From Heyndrickxia vini (lineage in GTDB: Bacteria > Bacillota > Bacilli > Bacillales > Bacillaceae_C): 64,000 bases of DNA. Shown here one piece after another: positions 36,349 to 46,179 of this stretch. Location: positions 2,696,653-2,760,652 of the forward strand of contig NZ_CP065425.1 in assembly GCF_016772275.1 (NCBI RefSeq). Reading direction: 5' to 3'. Both the position numbers and the translations under genes were made by a program. The notes beneath the pieces are model-generated. The model had not been told where the DNA came from, did not search any database, and worked only from the letters and a program-made list of their open reading frames with translations. Position 1 is the stretch's first letter. Each line of letters begins with the position of its first letter.

Positions 36349-37503
36349 ATGGAACATTTACTTAATCAACAAGTGATCGATATTGAAATATCTGGCATTA
36401 GAAAGTTCTTTAATATGGTGAGTGATATTGATGATTTAATTTCATTTACAATAGGACAACCTGATTTTCCTACCCCGGAGCATGTGAAACAGGCTGGAAT
36501 TAGCGCGATTAAAGAAGACTTTACTTCTTATACACATAATGCTGGTTACTTAGAGCTAAGAAAAGCAGCGAGCGATTTTGTTTTAAAAAAATATGGATTA
36601 ACCTATCGTCCTGAAGATGAAGTCATTGTCACTGTCGGTGCCAGTGAAGCGATAGATATTGCCCTACGTACGATTTTAACGAAAGATGATGAGGTACTTT
36701 TACCCGGACCTATCTATCCTGGATATGAACCAATTATCCGAATATGTGGTGGTGTCCCAATCCATATTGATACTAGGGATTCACAGTTCAAATTAACAGC
36801 TGAAAAAATAAAACCGTTTTTAACTGATAAAACAAAATGTATAATTTTACCTTACCCTTCAAATCCGACGGGCGTAAGTTTATCTGAACAAGAAATAAAA
36901 GAAATTGCCTCTTTACTAAAAAGTAAGGATATATTTGTCATTGCCGATGAAATATATAGCGAACTCGTTTACGACAATGCCCACTATTCGTTAGCATCCG
37001 AATTAAGAGAAAAAACTATCGTCATAAATGGATTATCAAAATCCCATTCGATGACAGGATGGCGGGTTGGATTTTTATTTGCTGATCAATCACTTTGTAA
37101 GCATTTCTTAAAAGTACATCAATATAATGTATCCTGTATATCATCAATCTCTCAAAAAGCTGCTTTTGAAGCACTAACAAAAGGAATCGATGATGCTAAA
37201 ATAATGCAAAAGGAATATTTTAAACGAAGAGAATATGTTCGTTCACGGTTATCGGAAATGGGACTGGAATATGTAAAACCAGATGGTGCGTTTTACTTTT
37301 TTGTTAAAATTCCGGAAGGTTTCTCTACTAACTCTTTTGATTTTGCTCTCGATTTAGCTAATAAGGCAAAAGTGGCCGTAGTTCCCGGAAGTGCCTTTTC
37401 CGAATATGGTGAAGGATATTTCCGTCTATCTTACGCTTGTTCAACAGAAGTTCTCCAAAAGGGATTGAATCGATTAGAAGCGTATTTAAATAACATGAGT
37501 TAA
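36349..37503 (+). CDS. patA: aminotransferase PatA
   Basis: This 384-residue class I/II PLP aminotransferase matches B. subtilis PatA, the N-acetyl-LL-diaminopimelate aminotransferase, which supplies the step between DapH and DapL in this window. The PLP lysine is in NGLSKSHSMTGWRVGF; other motifs are LPYPSNPTG and ADEIYSELVY. ATG at 36349 (MEHLLNQQ) is preferred: AAAGG is eight bases before it but touches the earlier ATG at 36340. A terminator follows at once. Confidence 0.92.
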   Translation: MEHLLNQQVIDIEISGIRKFFNMVSDIDDLISFTIGQPDFPTPEHVKQAGISAIKEDFTSYTHNAGYLELRKAASDFVLKKYGLTYRPEDEVIVTVGASEAIDIALRTILTKDDEVLLPGPIYPGYEPIIRICGGVPIHIDTRDSQFKLTAEKIKPFLTDKTKCIILPYPSNPTGVSLSEQEIKEIASLLKSKDIFVIADEIYSELVYDNAHYSLASELREKTIVINGLSKSHSMTGWRVGFLFADQSLCKHFLKVHQYNVSCISSISQKAAFEALTKGIDDAKIMQKEYFKRREYVRSRLSEMGLEYVKPDGAFYFFVKIPEGFSTNSFDFALDLANKAKVAVVPGSAFSEYGEGYFRLSYACSTEVLQKGLNRLEAYLNNMS

Positions 37504-37507
37504 TTAC

Positions 37508-37546
37508 AAAAGCGTATCCCACAGCATTGTTGTGGGATACGCTTTG
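37508..37546 (+). terminator. terminator of patA
   Basis: AAAGCGTATCCCACA pairs with TGTGGGATACGCTTT, a perfect 15-bp stem. Its end abuts repeat copy D. Confidence 0.88.
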
Positions 37547-37696
37547 TCTAGCTCCAGCGCCTATCGACTAGAAAACTTCAGGACTTTTCCCTACGATAAG
37601 TCAACATCGATTTGCCTTGCATCACCCGCGTTTCCTTTATCTCAGTCAAAGTCCTTCCAGTTTTTACGTCGATGAGCAAGGCGCTTCCGCTTTTCT
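37546..37696 (-). repeat. dispersed repeat, copy D
   Basis: This is the core of the repeat in minus orientation, from AGAAAAGCG to GGAGCTAGAC, without the roughly 55-base tail of copies A, B and C. It starts three bases after the stop codon of the SASP-like gene and ends in the patA terminator. Confidence 0.85.
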
Positions 37697-37698
37697 CA

Positions 37699-37878
37699 TT
37701 ATTGACCTTTATACTTTCCATTATTTTTACTTGCTTTTTCTTTCTTCGCCTTGTCTTTATGGATTTTATTTGCAGCTGCACTTCCCATTTCGTGTGCGAA
37801 TTCTTCGTTTAACACAGACGAATCAAAGCCTTTTTTGTTTTTTTGATCTGCATCGTTTTTCTTCGTTCGTTTCGCCAT
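37699..37878 (-). CDS. small basic SASP-like protein
   Basis: A 59-residue Lys-rich protein beginning MAKRTKKNDADQ contains LNEEFAHEMG, which resembles the EFAxE cleavage segment of gamma-type small acid-soluble spore proteins. TGGAGGAAG lies before the ATG. The composition (no Cys or Trp, many Lys, Ala, Asn) fits a spore-core protein. The exact family is not recognised. It has no terminator of its own; repeat copy D follows immediately. Confidence 0.65.
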   Translation of the reverse strand: MAKRTKKNDADQKNKKGFDSSVLNEEFAHEMGSAAANKIHKDKAKKEKASKNNGKYKGQ

Positions 37879-37939
37879 TTATTCTTCCTCCAAACATAAA
37901 TAATGTCAGACATGTTTAGTTTGAATAATTGGCTAAAAA

Positions 37940-38812
37940 TTATTCCCAATACTTGATCAAAGCTTGTGTTCCACTATTCTCTTCACCTTTTTCGGACAAT
38001 TGATCATAAAGTTTTTTCGCAAGTGAAAGTCCCGGTAGGTGTAAATTCATTTTTTCAGCTTCTTCTAGTGCGATTCCCATGTCCTTAATAAAATGTTTGA
38101 TGAAAAATCCAGGGGAATAATCGTTCACTAACATTTTTGGGGCTAGATTTGATAATGAAAAACTCCCAGCAGCTCCCGCACTAATCGATTTCAAAACATT
38201 TTCTGGATTTAAACCGGCATTTTTCGCATATACAATTGCTTCTGCTACACCGATCATATTTGTAGCAATGGCAATTTGATTACACATTTTTGTATGTTGG
38301 CCAGCCCCTGCTTGGCCTTGGTATACAATATTTTGTCCGAAACACGATAGAATTGGAAATACTTTTTCAAAGATGGATTTATCTCCACCAACCATTACTG
38401 TAAGTGTTCCGTTTTTTGCCCCAATATCTCCACCAGAAACGGGTGCATCCAATGAATGTAGATTTTTTTCCTTTGCAGCATGGTAAATCTTTTTTGCAAG
38501 AGTTGGTGTGGATGTTGTCATATCAATTAGGGTGGCTCCTTTGCGAGCATGAGCGATTAACCCATCCGCTCCGAAGTAAACCTCTTCTACATCATATGGA
38601 TAGCCTACTATTGTAATTACGACATCTGCACGTTTAGCAACATCTTTTGGCGTATCACACCATATTGCGCCATATTTGATTAACTCCAGCGCCTTATCTT
38701 TTGATCGATTATAAACAAAGATCTCATAATTTTCCTTTAATAAATGGTAAACCATACTCTTCCCCATTATGCCCGTTCCGATAAAACCAACCGATAATTG
38801 TTTAGTATCCAT
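37940..38812 (-). CDS. ykwC: 3-hydroxyisobutyrate dehydrogenase-like oxidoreductase (YkwC)
   Basis: This 290-residue NAD(P)-dependent beta-hydroxyacid dehydrogenase has the Rossmann motif FIGTGIMGKSM, the substrate motif DAPVSGGDIGAKNGTL and the catalytic lysine in GQHTKMCNQIAIATN. It is close to B. subtilis YkwC. The true substrate is uncertain. AAAGGAG lies before the ATG. Confidence 0.88.
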   Translation of the reverse strand: MDTKQLSVGFIGTGIMGKSMVYHLLKENYEIFVYNRSKDKALELIKYGAIWCDTPKDVAKRADVVITIVGYPYDVEEVYFGADGLIAHARKGATLIDMTTSTPTLAKKIYHAAKEKNLHSLDAPVSGGDIGAKNGTLTVMVGGDKSIFEKVFPILSCFGQNIVYQGQAGAGQHTKMCNQIAIATNMIGVAEAIVYAKNAGLNPENVLKSISAGAAGSFSLSNLAPKMLVNDYSPGFFIKHFIKDMGIALEEAEKMNLHLPGLSLAKKLYDQLSEKGEENSGTQALIKYWE

Positions 38813-38841
38813 GTAAATTCTCCTTTAAAAATTTAATATAA

Positions 38842-38876
38842 CAAAAAAAAGAACCCGCGAAAAACGGGCTCTTAAG
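38842..38876 (-). terminator. terminator of the SDR gene
   Basis: AAGAGCCCG and CGGGTTCTT pair (one G-U) around a short loop, followed by eight T on the minus strand. Confidence 0.78.
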
Positions 38877-38956
38877 AAAAGAATAGGGGATGTGAGAAAA
38901 AATCTCCAATTTATGCTTACTCTTATATTACCCTTTTAAAAAATATATAAACCAAC

Positions 38957-39742
38957 CTATATTGATTTTATTTTTCCTCCATCTACTAGAAAACTGCTCC
39001 CCGTCACATAGGAATTAGCTTCAGAAGCTAAAAATACGACAATGTTTGCAAATTCTTCTGGTTTCCCATATCTTTTTAATGGGATCGTTTGTTTCTCCAT
39101 TTCTTCGACTTCTTCAATTGATTGATTGTTTTTCGCGGCATTGATTTCATCCAAATGCTTTACACGATCGGTAGCAATCCGACCTGGTCCGACCGTATTT
39201 ACTAATATATTATATTTTGCAAGTTCCATTGATAACGATTTAGATAAACCGACAATTCCCGTTCTGAATGTATTAGAAAGGATTAGACCTGGTATCGGCT
39301 CTTTAATTGAAGAAGAGGCGATATTAATAATTTTCCCGCCGTTTTTCTTTAATAATGGCAAACATTCTCTTATGACTCGTATGTAGGAAAGTAAATTAAG
39401 TTCAAATGCATTTTGCCATTGTTCATCGGATATTTCTTCAAATCCTCCGGCTGGTGGTCCACCTGCATTGTTGATTAAAATGTCTAACGAACCGTATTCA
39501 CGTTTTAATTTGTCCATAACTGAACGGATTTGCCCTGGATCGGTAATATCACAGCCAATAAAATCGACTTTGCCAGTCCCAACTGTAGAAAGTTCCTCTT
39601 TAACTAACTTTAATTGTTCTTCATTTCTACTAGATAATAATACATTCGCTCCTTCTTGTACAAAAACTTTCGCGATAGCTTTACCTAACCCTTGACTTGA
39701 AGCGATAACCAATGCCGTTTTCCCTTTCAATCCAAGTTCCAT
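38957..39742 (-). CDS. SDR oxidoreductase lacking the catalytic Tyr/Lys
   Basis: This 261-residue short-chain dehydrogenase fold has the cofactor motif ASSQGLG, NNAGGPPAGG and a C-terminal SSFLVDGGK. Where YxxSK should stand it reads SNTFR, so the catalytic Tyr and Lys are replaced by Ser and Arg. A subgroup of beta-ketoacyl-ACP-reductase-like SDRs is known to lack this Tyr. The activity is therefore unclear. AAAAGGAGG precedes the ATG; it has its own terminator before ykwC. Confidence 0.85.
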   Translation of the reverse strand: MELGLKGKTALVIASSQGLGKAIAKVFVQEGANVLLSSRNEEQLKLVKEELSTVGTGKVDFIGCDITDPGQIRSVMDKLKREYGSLDILINNAGGPPAGGFEEISDEQWQNAFELNLLSYIRVIRECLPLLKKNGGKIINIASSSIKEPIPGLILSNTFRTGIVGLSKSLSMELAKYNILVNTVGPGRIATDRVKHLDEINAAKNNQSIEEVEEMEKQTIPLKRYGKPEEFANIVVFLASEANSYVTGSSFLVDGGKIKSI

Positions 39743-39803
39743 TAAACATTCCTCCTTTTTATAAGTATAAACGATTCATAATGGTTGTTTCATTAATTTA
39801 TAA

Positions 39804-39836
39804 TAAAAAAAACAGACGAAATTTATCGTCTGTCAA
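39804..39836 (-). terminator. terminator of ptsHI
   Basis: ACAGACGA and TCGTCTGT form an 8-bp stem followed by a T run on the minus strand, about 130 bases after ptsI. Confidence 0.78.
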
Positions 39837-39962
39837 AAGAAAATAGGGGGAAAAATGAGAAAGAAATTACTTACCTCAAAGATCTTACCTTCAATTAATC
39901 TTGAGATAATTAACTTTACCACCTATTTAAATCTATAAACCTTTTTCACTTTTACAACTAAA

Positions 39963-41681
39963 TTACAATGAAGTAACATTCTTTACAGCTTCTAATACCT
40001 CATCATTTGTTTGAAGTTGTAAAACTTTTTCAGCTAATTTTTCCATATCGGATTTGTTCAGAGAACGGATTTGGGATCGTGCTTTTAAAATAGATGATGC
40101 ACTCATCGAAAATTCATCAAGGCCAAGGCCAAGAAGAATCGGTATTGCAATTTCATCTCCTGCCATTTCTCCGCACATGCCAGTCCATTTACCTTCTTTA
40201 TGTGAGGCATCAATAACCATTTTTACTAATCGTAAAATGGCTGGATTATATGGCTGATACAAATAAGAAACGCGTTCATTCATGCGATCCGCTGCCATTG
40301 TGTATTGAATCAAGTCATTTGTTCCAATACTAAAGAAGTCTACTTCTTTGGCGAATTGATCGGCAAGAACAGCAGTTGATGGAATTTCAACCATGATCCC
40401 AATCTCAATTTGGTCTGAAACCGGAATATTTTCCGCTTGAAGTTTATCTTTTTCTTCCAATAAAATTGCCTTTGCTTGGCGGAATTCATTCAATGTCGCA
40501 ATCATTGGGAACATAATTTTCAAGTTACCATATACACTTGCACGTAAAAGAGCACGTAATTGTGTACGGAACATATCTTGTTCTTCTAAACATAAACGAA
40601 TTGCTCTAAAGCCAAGGAAAGGATTCATTTCTTCCGGCAATTTTAAATAAGGAAGGTTTTTGTCCCCACCAATATCTAATGTACGAACAACAACAGATTT
40701 GTTCTTCATGCCTTCTAGTACAGCTTTGTAGGCTTCGAATTGTTCTTCTTCTGTAGGGAATTGGTCTCTTCCCATATACAAAAATTCGGTACGGTATAAT
40801 CCTACTGCTTCACCGCCATTTGCTTGTACACCTTGCAAGTCATTTGGAGTACCAATATTAGCCGCAAGTTCTACATGATGGCCATCTTTGGATACAGTCT
40901 TTTCGTTGACAAGTTTTGCCCACTCAGCTTTTTGCTGTTCATACTTTACTTTTTCTTGTGTATATTGATCAATTACTTCTTGTGTAGGATTAATATGAAC
41001 TTCACCATTTAATCCATCAACAATAACTAGATCACCGTTAGAAATATCTTCGATTGCAGTTTTTGTTCCCACTACAGCCGGAATTTCAAGCGATCTTGCC
41101 ATTATTGCAGAGTGAGATGTTCTTCCGCCGATATTTGTTGTAAATCCTTTAACGAAATCACGATTAAGCTGAGCGGTATCGGAAGGAGTTAAGTCTTCTG
41201 CAACCACTATTACTTCCTCTGAAATCAGACTAGGATTTGGAATCTTAACATTTAATAAATGGGAAAGAACTCTCTTTCTTACATCTCGAATGTCCGCTGC
41301 ACGTTCTCTCATATATTCATTATCCATTTGTTCAAACATCATAATGAACATATCAGTTGTTTCTTTTAATGCACTCTCCGCATTAATTTTTTCATCGTTA
41401 ATTTTTCCTTCAACCGAAGAAATTACCTCTGGGTCATTAAGTACGAGAAGATGTGCATCAAAGATTGCCGCTTTATCTGCACCAAGCTTTTCATTCGCAT
41501 GGTTTCGTATTACTTCAAGCTCAGAAGTAGCTGAAGCAATTGCGTCTTTAAATCGTTGAACTTCACTAGAACTATCATCAATTTGTTTTTTTTCAAATGA
41601 TAGATCGGGTTCAACTAAACGGTATGCTTTAGCGATAGCAATTCCATTTGAAGCTGCTATTCCTTTTAATATTGTTGACAT
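39963..41681 (-). CDS. ptsI: phosphoenolpyruvate-protein phosphotransferase, enzyme I
   Basis: This 572-residue enzyme transfers phosphate from PEP to HPr. The phosphorylated histidine is in [12 protein letters not shown] (H190), and the PEP-binding TIM-barrel domain ends with GMCGEMAGD, carrying the conserved cysteine. Its start overlaps the ptsH stop by one base (TAATG), so translation is coupled. Confidence 0.97.
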   Translation of the reverse strand: MSTILKGIAASNGIAIAKAYRLVEPDLSFEKKQIDDSSSEVQRFKDAIASATSELEVIRNHANEKLGADKAAIFDAHLLVLNDPEVISSVEGKINDEKINAESALKETTDMFIMMFEQMDNEYMRERAADIRDVRKRVLSHLLNVKIPNPSLISEEVIVVAEDLTPSDTAQLNRDFVKGFTTNIGGRTSHSAIMARSLEIPAVVGTKTAIEDISNGDLVIVDGLNGEVHINPTQEVIDQYTQEKVKYEQQKAEWAKLVNEKTVSKDGHHVELAANIGTPNDLQGVQANGGEAVGLYRTEFLYMGRDQFPTEEEQFEAYKAVLEGMKNKSVVVRTLDIGGDKNLPYLKLPEEMNPFLGFRAIRLCLEEQDMFRTQLRALLRASVYGNLKIMFPMIATLNEFRQAKAILLEEKDKLQAENIPVSDQIEIGIMVEIPSTAVLADQFAKEVDFFSIGTNDLIQYTMAADRMNERVSYLYQPYNPAILRLVKMVIDASHKEGKWTGMCGEMAGDEIAIPILLGLGLDEFSMSASSILKARSQIRSLNKSDMEKLAEKVLQLQTNDEVLEAVKNVTSL

Positions 41682-41947
41682 TATTCAGCTAAACCTTCTT
41701 TTTTCAATAATTCTTCAAGACTTTCTAATGCAGCTGCTTCATCGCTTCCTTCTGCACTAATAGAGATTTGAGCATCTTTACCAATTCCAAGTGACATTAC
41801 ACCCATGATTGACTTTAAGTTCACTTGTTTTCCGTTATATTCTAGTTGGATTTCAGAATCAAATTTACTTGCTGTTTGTACAAGTAATGTTGCTGGACGA
41901 GCATGAATTCCAGTATCTGCGATAACTTTAAATTGTTTTTGTGCCAT
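41681..41947 (-). CDS. ptsH: phosphocarrier protein HPr
   Basis: This 88-residue HPr has the active-site H15 in TGIHARPAT and the regulatory serine S46 in [13 protein letters not shown]-His15 drives sugar uptake; P-Ser46 acts with CcpA on cre sites such as those near SR1 and pdhA. AAAGGAGATTTAT precedes the ATG. ptsG, which precedes ptsHI in B. subtilis, is not upstream here; the next genes are unrelated. Confidence 0.97.
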   Translation of the reverse strand: MAQKQFKVIADTGIHARPATLLVQTASKFDSEIQLEYNGKQVNLKSIMGVMSLGIGKDAQISISAEGSDEAAALESLEELLKKEGLAE

Positions 41948-42131
41948 TTTATAAATCTCCTTTATAAATAAAATATTATTGTTCTTATAACAAAATAAGC
42001 CACCTATTCCATTTCGTCAAATAAAATTTTATCGAAGTGAAATAAGACTATCCAATTGTTAAGGGTACCATGCATTTAACAAGATAACAAATCAATTGCT
42101 CACTCTTTATTATTACAAAATTTTTCACAAG

Positions 42132-43403
42132 TTATGAATTGGCTTCATCTAAGTCATGTAAGGGTTTTCTATCCTTTAATTGTTTTTTAATTATTTTATA
42201 CTCATTAATAAATTGCTCTGCCTCTGTGATGGTGACATTTTCCATACCATAACGGACTTTTTCATACAAGTTAATCCAATTATTTGAACAACTTATTTCA
42301 ATTCTTTTCAACCATTCACGAGCGGATTCTGATCCTTTGCGCCCAATATTTTTCTTAACAGCAATCTTTTCTAATTCTGATACATATTTTCTAATTTGAT
42401 GTGTTGCTTTTGAATATGAGGGTATATTGATTAACTTTGAAAGGTCTTCCTCTGTCTTTTTTGCAAATTGTCGCGTTAATATAACTTCATCATTATCATC
42501 AGTCATAGGAGCTTTAAAGCGTCTAAACCGTATAACGGCCAAAATCGCTAAAACAGAAAAAACAATTAATATAATTACATAGAAATTATTTCCTTCCGAA
42601 ACTTGCTTTTCAAGAATGCTCGTTACTTGATCATTTTCAGTGTTATCATTTATTATTTCCTCTTGGCTTGTTGGTTCTACATTTTTTACTTGTATTATTT
42701 TATCTAAAAAAGGAAATACTCGACCCAATAAAGGAATCAATTTTAGTAAAGCAGTAACAATCACTAGTAAACCTTCTCTTAACCCCAAGCTAATGACGAC
42801 TATTATGCCTCCAATAATAAGTGGAATAATAACGGTGTACAATGCGACAGAAAGAAAAGCACTTTTCTTGGAAAAATTACTTAGAAAGTAATTTTTCATA
42901 AATGTACCATAGGACGAAATGAAAAATTGGAGTAATATAAGCAGTAAAATAGTGTCTATTTCAACTAATTTTAAAGGTTTGCCTATACCATAAATTAAAA
43001 TTCCAACAATAATAGATATTAAAAGCAGTCCATTTTGATTATCATAATATTCATCATCAAAATCTTCTGGCAGCAACTTATACAATCTCCACTGACTAAA
43101 AACAATCATGATAACAAGCCCCCAAAACGGGATTCCTGCGAGAATAGACCCAATTATCATTAAAGGAATGGAAATAGAATAATACAATAAATTTACTTTA
43201 TGCTTATTTCCCTTTGATAGCAGAAGGGAAATGAATACCGAAAATAACATAACAAGCAAAAACATCCAGCTTATTGTGTGAATCCCATCCTTTAATCGGA
43301 TTGGAAACAAAAATAACACCAATAAAATAGATTCACTAATAATGGTCTTGAAGATTCCCACTATCCAACTTAAGCTTGTTTTTCTATTTGATATTGTTTC
43401 CAT
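42132..43403 (-). CDS. multi-pass membrane protein with C-terminal DUF4129-like domain
   Basis: This 423-residue protein has about nine membrane helices in residues 10-240, an outer loop, one more helix near 275-295 and a cytoplasmic C-terminal DUF4129-like segment. It occupies the place of the transglutaminase-plus-DUF4129 protein (YebA in B. subtilis) in MoxR-DUF58 operons, but I see no transglutaminase catalytic domain. It overlaps the DUF58 gene by 34 bases, so translation is coupled. Role unknown. Confidence 0.75.
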   Translation of the reverse strand: METISNRKTSLSWIVGIFKTIISESILLVLFLFPIRLKDGIHTISWMFLLVMLFSVFISLLLSKGNKHKVNLLYYSISIPLMIIGSILAGIPFWGLVIMIVFSQWRLYKLLPEDFDDEYYDNQNGLLLISIIVGILIYGIGKPLKLVEIDTILLLILLQFFISSYGTFMKNYFLSNFSKKSAFLSVALYTVIIPLIIGGIIVVISLGLREGLLVIVTALLKLIPLLGRVFPFLDKIIQVKNVEPTSQEEIINDNTENDQVTSILEKQVSEGNNFYVIILIVFSVLAILAVIRFRRFKAPMTDDNDEVILTRQFAKKTEEDLSKLINIPSYSKATHQIRKYVSELEKIAVKKNIGRKGSESAREWLKRIEISCSNNWINLYEKVRYGMENVTITEAEQFINEYKIIKKQLKDRKPLHDLDEANS

Positions 43404-44563
43404 TCCTTCATGACTCCTTGTCCATTTATTGTATCCAATTTAAAAATGGTCGAGTTTTTCCTTTTAAAACTTAAAAGGATTCTATCAGTTTGAATAGCGC
43501 TTTCTCCAACATGAATAATGATTGGAAATGACATGTCTTTTTTTTCTATATCTTTTAACATGAATAGATGTGGTAAAGGAAAAGTATGAAATGACAACAT
43601 GGATAACATTTCAAATGCTTTTTGTCTTTGAATTTTTCCTTCTCCTTCTGAAAGGTAGAAATATGGAATATCGCCATGAGTACGAACATTTATTGCAAAG
43701 GCAAATGCAATATTTTCTTTCACTGCTTGCTCAATTAAATAGGCCGTAAAACTGATTAATTCCTCCAAATCTCTATTAATTGAATGGCCATCAGAAATAT
43801 TCAATACAAATAACCATGTACGTGCTCCATTGTTTGGAAATACCTTTGTTTGAAGTTTTTGCATCCTCGCACTTGCTTTCCAATTAATATGCTGGAACGA
43901 ATCACCGTTAACATATTCTCTTGTACCAATAGGCTGCATAGGATCATAAAACAATGACGATGAAGTTTCTTGATATCCATGCAATAAAACAGGCTTATTT
44001 TCGATGTTATGAAGGAATTTTCTCAGAGGATAGACCAATTTTTTCTTTTTTATTATTTCATTATAATTAAGAACAACAGCTCCACTTCCAAATAAATGGT
44101 GAACTTTCACTTCAAGTCTATAAATACGGGATACGCCTCTTTTTATGGCCAAAAAGGGGATACGTACCTCGACCTGTTCATTGGTCCAAGCTTTAAAAGG
44201 AATATTCACCTCAATAAATGAACGATTTTTTATAAACGGATATGTTGTTGGTTCGATACAATCATCAAAAGAAATGGATAATGCTCCTTTTACAATTGGA
44301 TATCCTTCGTTTACAAAGGTCAACAACCATTCACCTTCAGTATCGACGTTTAATCTTGTTAATTCCTTGTTATTATCAAAATAAAATTTTTCTCCTAATT
44401 TCCTAAAATAGAAATTATGTAAGTACAGAAAAACAGCTATAGAAGCCACAATAAAGAGCATCCAGCTTTCACCAAACAAAAATGCTATTGTGATTAAGAG
44501 AAATAAGAATGTGCGCATTAAATGCAAATTGCCTGTGATTAAAATTTCCTTATCCCATTTCAT
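43370..44563 (-). CDS. DUF58 family protein (YeaD-like)
   Basis: This 397-residue protein has two membrane helices near residues 15-45 and a soluble part. The DUF58 signature is DPMQPIGTREYVNGDSFQHINWKASAR in the middle, followed by a VWA-like region. DUF58 proteins are encoded with MoxR ATPases and are thought to act with them in assembling or activating other proteins. It begins one base after the MoxR gene stops. Confidence 0.85.
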   Translation of the reverse strand: MKWDKEILITGNLHLMRTFLFLLITIAFLFGESWMLFIVASIAVFLYLHNFYFRKLGEKFYFDNNKELTRLNVDTEGEWLLTFVNEGYPIVKGALSISFDDCIEPTTYPFIKNRSFIEVNIPFKAWTNEQVEVRIPFLAIKRGVSRIYRLEVKVHHLFGSGAVVLNYNEIIKKKKLVYPLRKFLHNIENKPVLLHGYQETSSSLFYDPMQPIGTREYVNGDSFQHINWKASARMQKLQTKVFPNNGARTWLFVLNISDGHSINRDLEELISFTAYLIEQAVKENIAFAFAINVRTHGDIPYFYLSEGEGKIQRQKAFEMLSMLSFHTFPLPHLFMLKDIEKKDMSFPIIIHVGESAIQTDRILLSFKRKNSTIFKLDTINGQGVMKEWKQYQIEKQA

Positions 44564-44564
44564 T

Positions 44565-45503
44565 TTATCGCACCGATTCTACAGGGGCTGGAATATTAGA
44601 AACAATATCCTCAAAAATCTCATCCACTGTATTTGTCAATGATGCCTCCATAGATAAGTACAAACGATGCTTCAACACATACGGGGCAACGATTTTTACA
44701 TCATCAGGAGTAACAAACTGCCGCCCTTGAATAAACGCATGTCCTTGACTAGCTTTTAATAACGCTAATGCTGCACGTGGACTAGCTCCTTGATCAATAG
44801 CTGAATGCTCCCTCGTTTGCCTTGTAATCAATAAAATAAATTTTTCAACATCTTCACTGATTAATATGTTTTTAACTTCTTGTTTTAAATAAATCAACTC
44901 TTCTTTCGAAAGGATTGCTTGGACAGTTGATAATGGTTCTTCCTTTTGAAATTTTCTTAAAATATCTCTTTCTTCTTCGTATGTAGGATACTCTATCGAT
45001 ATTTTCATAAAAAACCGATCAAGCTGTGCTGCTGGCAGCGGAAATGTCCCTTGTTGTGATTCCACCTGATTTTGTGTAGCAATTACCATGAATGGTTCTT
45101 CTACTTTAAGGGTCTCACCATCAATTGTTACCTGTCTTTCTTCCATGACTTCAAGCAAACTTGATTGTGTCCTTGGTGTAGCTCGGTTAATTTCATCGGC
45201 TAGTAAAATATTCGTTATGATTGGTCCTTGTCTTAATTCAAATTGCTGATTTTTTGGATTAAAAAACTGCATTCCCGTCACATCTGTTGGTAATACATCT
45301 GGCGTGAATTGGATTCGTTTAAAATCACCATTGATGCATTTTGCAAATGTTTTAGCCAGTAATGTCTTACCTGTCCCAGGAACACTTTCCAATAAAATAT
45401 GCCCGCCTTGAATTAAGGCAATGGTCAATAATTCAATATCTTTTTCCCGACCGACAATAACTTTAGCTATTTCTCTCTTTAATTCGCTTATTTTATTTTC
45501 CAT
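44565..45503 (-). CDS. MoxR-family AAA+ ATPase (YeaC-like)
   Basis: This 312-residue AAA+ ATPase has Walker A ESVPGTGKT (about residues 38-46), Walker B ILLADEINRA and a C-terminal lid with DQGASPRAALALLKASQ. MoxR ATPases work as chaperones for metal or subunit insertion. First gene of the MoxR-DUF58-DUF4129 operon. GGGGGAC lies upstream of the ATG. The client is unknown. Confidence 0.9.
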   Translation of the reverse strand: MENKISELKREIAKVIVGREKDIELLTIALIQGGHILLESVPGTGKTLLAKTFAKCINGDFKRIQFTPDVLPTDVTGMQFFNPKNQQFELRQGPIITNILLADEINRATPRTQSSLLEVMEERQVTIDGETLKVEEPFMVIATQNQVESQQGTFPLPAAQLDRFFMKISIEYPTYEEERDILRKFQKEEPLSTVQAILSKEELIYLKQEVKNILISEDVEKFILLITRQTREHSAIDQGASPRAALALLKASQGHAFIQGRQFVTPDDVKIVAPYVLKHRLYLSMEASLTNTVDEIFEDIVSNIPAPVESVR

Positions 45504-45575
45504 CTGTAGTCCCCCTTGTCGACGTTTTCTATATAATACAAATATACCAAATTTTATAAAAATAGGCTATTATCA

Positions 45576-45606
45576 AAAAAAAGAGTTCTTTCAAAAGAAC
45601 TCTTTG
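45576..45606 (-). terminator. terminator of the 58-residue gene
   Basis: AAAGAGTTCTTT and AAGAACTCTTT form an 11-bp stem with a 3-base loop followed by a T run on the minus strand. Confidence 0.85.
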
Positions 45607-45612
45607 CACCTA

Positions 45613-45789
45613 TTAGCTTCTAGGTACTTCCAAATATTTATAAATTACATGACCATTTCGTTGAGCTATTCCTTGAAAATGTTTAAAGTCATCCTGTTCC
45701 ACGATAATTTTTCGCACTTCATAGAAATCAGCATTATCAATATATAATTCTTTCATTTCTCCCGTGCGGAGTTGATTTAGCAACTCCAT
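45613..45789 (-). CDS. small protein, unknown
   Basis: A 58-residue soluble protein (MELLNQLRTGEMKELYIDNADFYEV at its start) is predicted to be alpha/beta. ATG at 45789 has AGGA seven bases upstream; a GTG at 45816 would add nine residues with GGAG directly against it. It is divergent from ykvS and ends in its own terminator. No family recognised. Confidence 0.6.
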   Translation of the reverse strand: MELLNQLRTGEMKELYIDNADFYEVRKIIVEQDDFKHFQGIAQRNGHVIYKYLEVPRS

Positions 45790-45987
45790 TATTTTTTCCT
45801 GTGTCAAAAGAACCACACTCCATATCGGCGATACTAAACAAATCTTTTTTAAATTAACACATTCCTGTTCAATTAAAAAGGGAAAAATTTGTTTAAAAAC
45901 TTGAAAATTTCTATAAAATGGTGCAAACTTAATAGAAGATATTAGAAAATTATCAATAAATAATCAATGCGAAATGGGGGACGTCAG

Positions 45988-46179
45988 ATGAAAAAAGCCG
46001 ATGTTGGAAATGTTATTGAATTTAAAAACGGTTTACGTGGCGTTGTTGAGAAGGTGAATGAAAACTCAGTAATTGTTGACTTAACATATATGGAGAATTA
46101 TCGAGATCTCGAACTAGAAGAAAAAACAGTAATTAATCATAAAAATTACACCATCATTCAAGAATCAATCAACGCATAG
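45988..46179 (+). CDS. ykvS: YkvS-like DUF2187 protein
   Basis: A 63-residue protein beginning MKKADVGNVIEFKNGLRGVV matches the YkvS/DUF2187 family (small SH3/KOW-like beta barrel). Function unknown. ATG at 45988 has GGGGG seven bases upstream; an earlier ATG at 45967 has none. The TAG stop is the first base triplet of a large terminator hairpin. Confidence 0.83.
   Translation: MKKADVGNVIEFKNGLRGVVEKVNENSVIVDLTYMENYRDLELEEKTVINHKNYTIIQESINA

Noticed and set aside
37578-37781. 67-residue minus-strand open frame overlapping repeat copy D
   Set aside because: It runs through the repeat core and the SASP-like gene in another frame, with no binding site.
40824-41012. 62-residue plus-strand frame within ptsI
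   Set aside because: Antisense shadow of the enzyme I coding region; no start signal.
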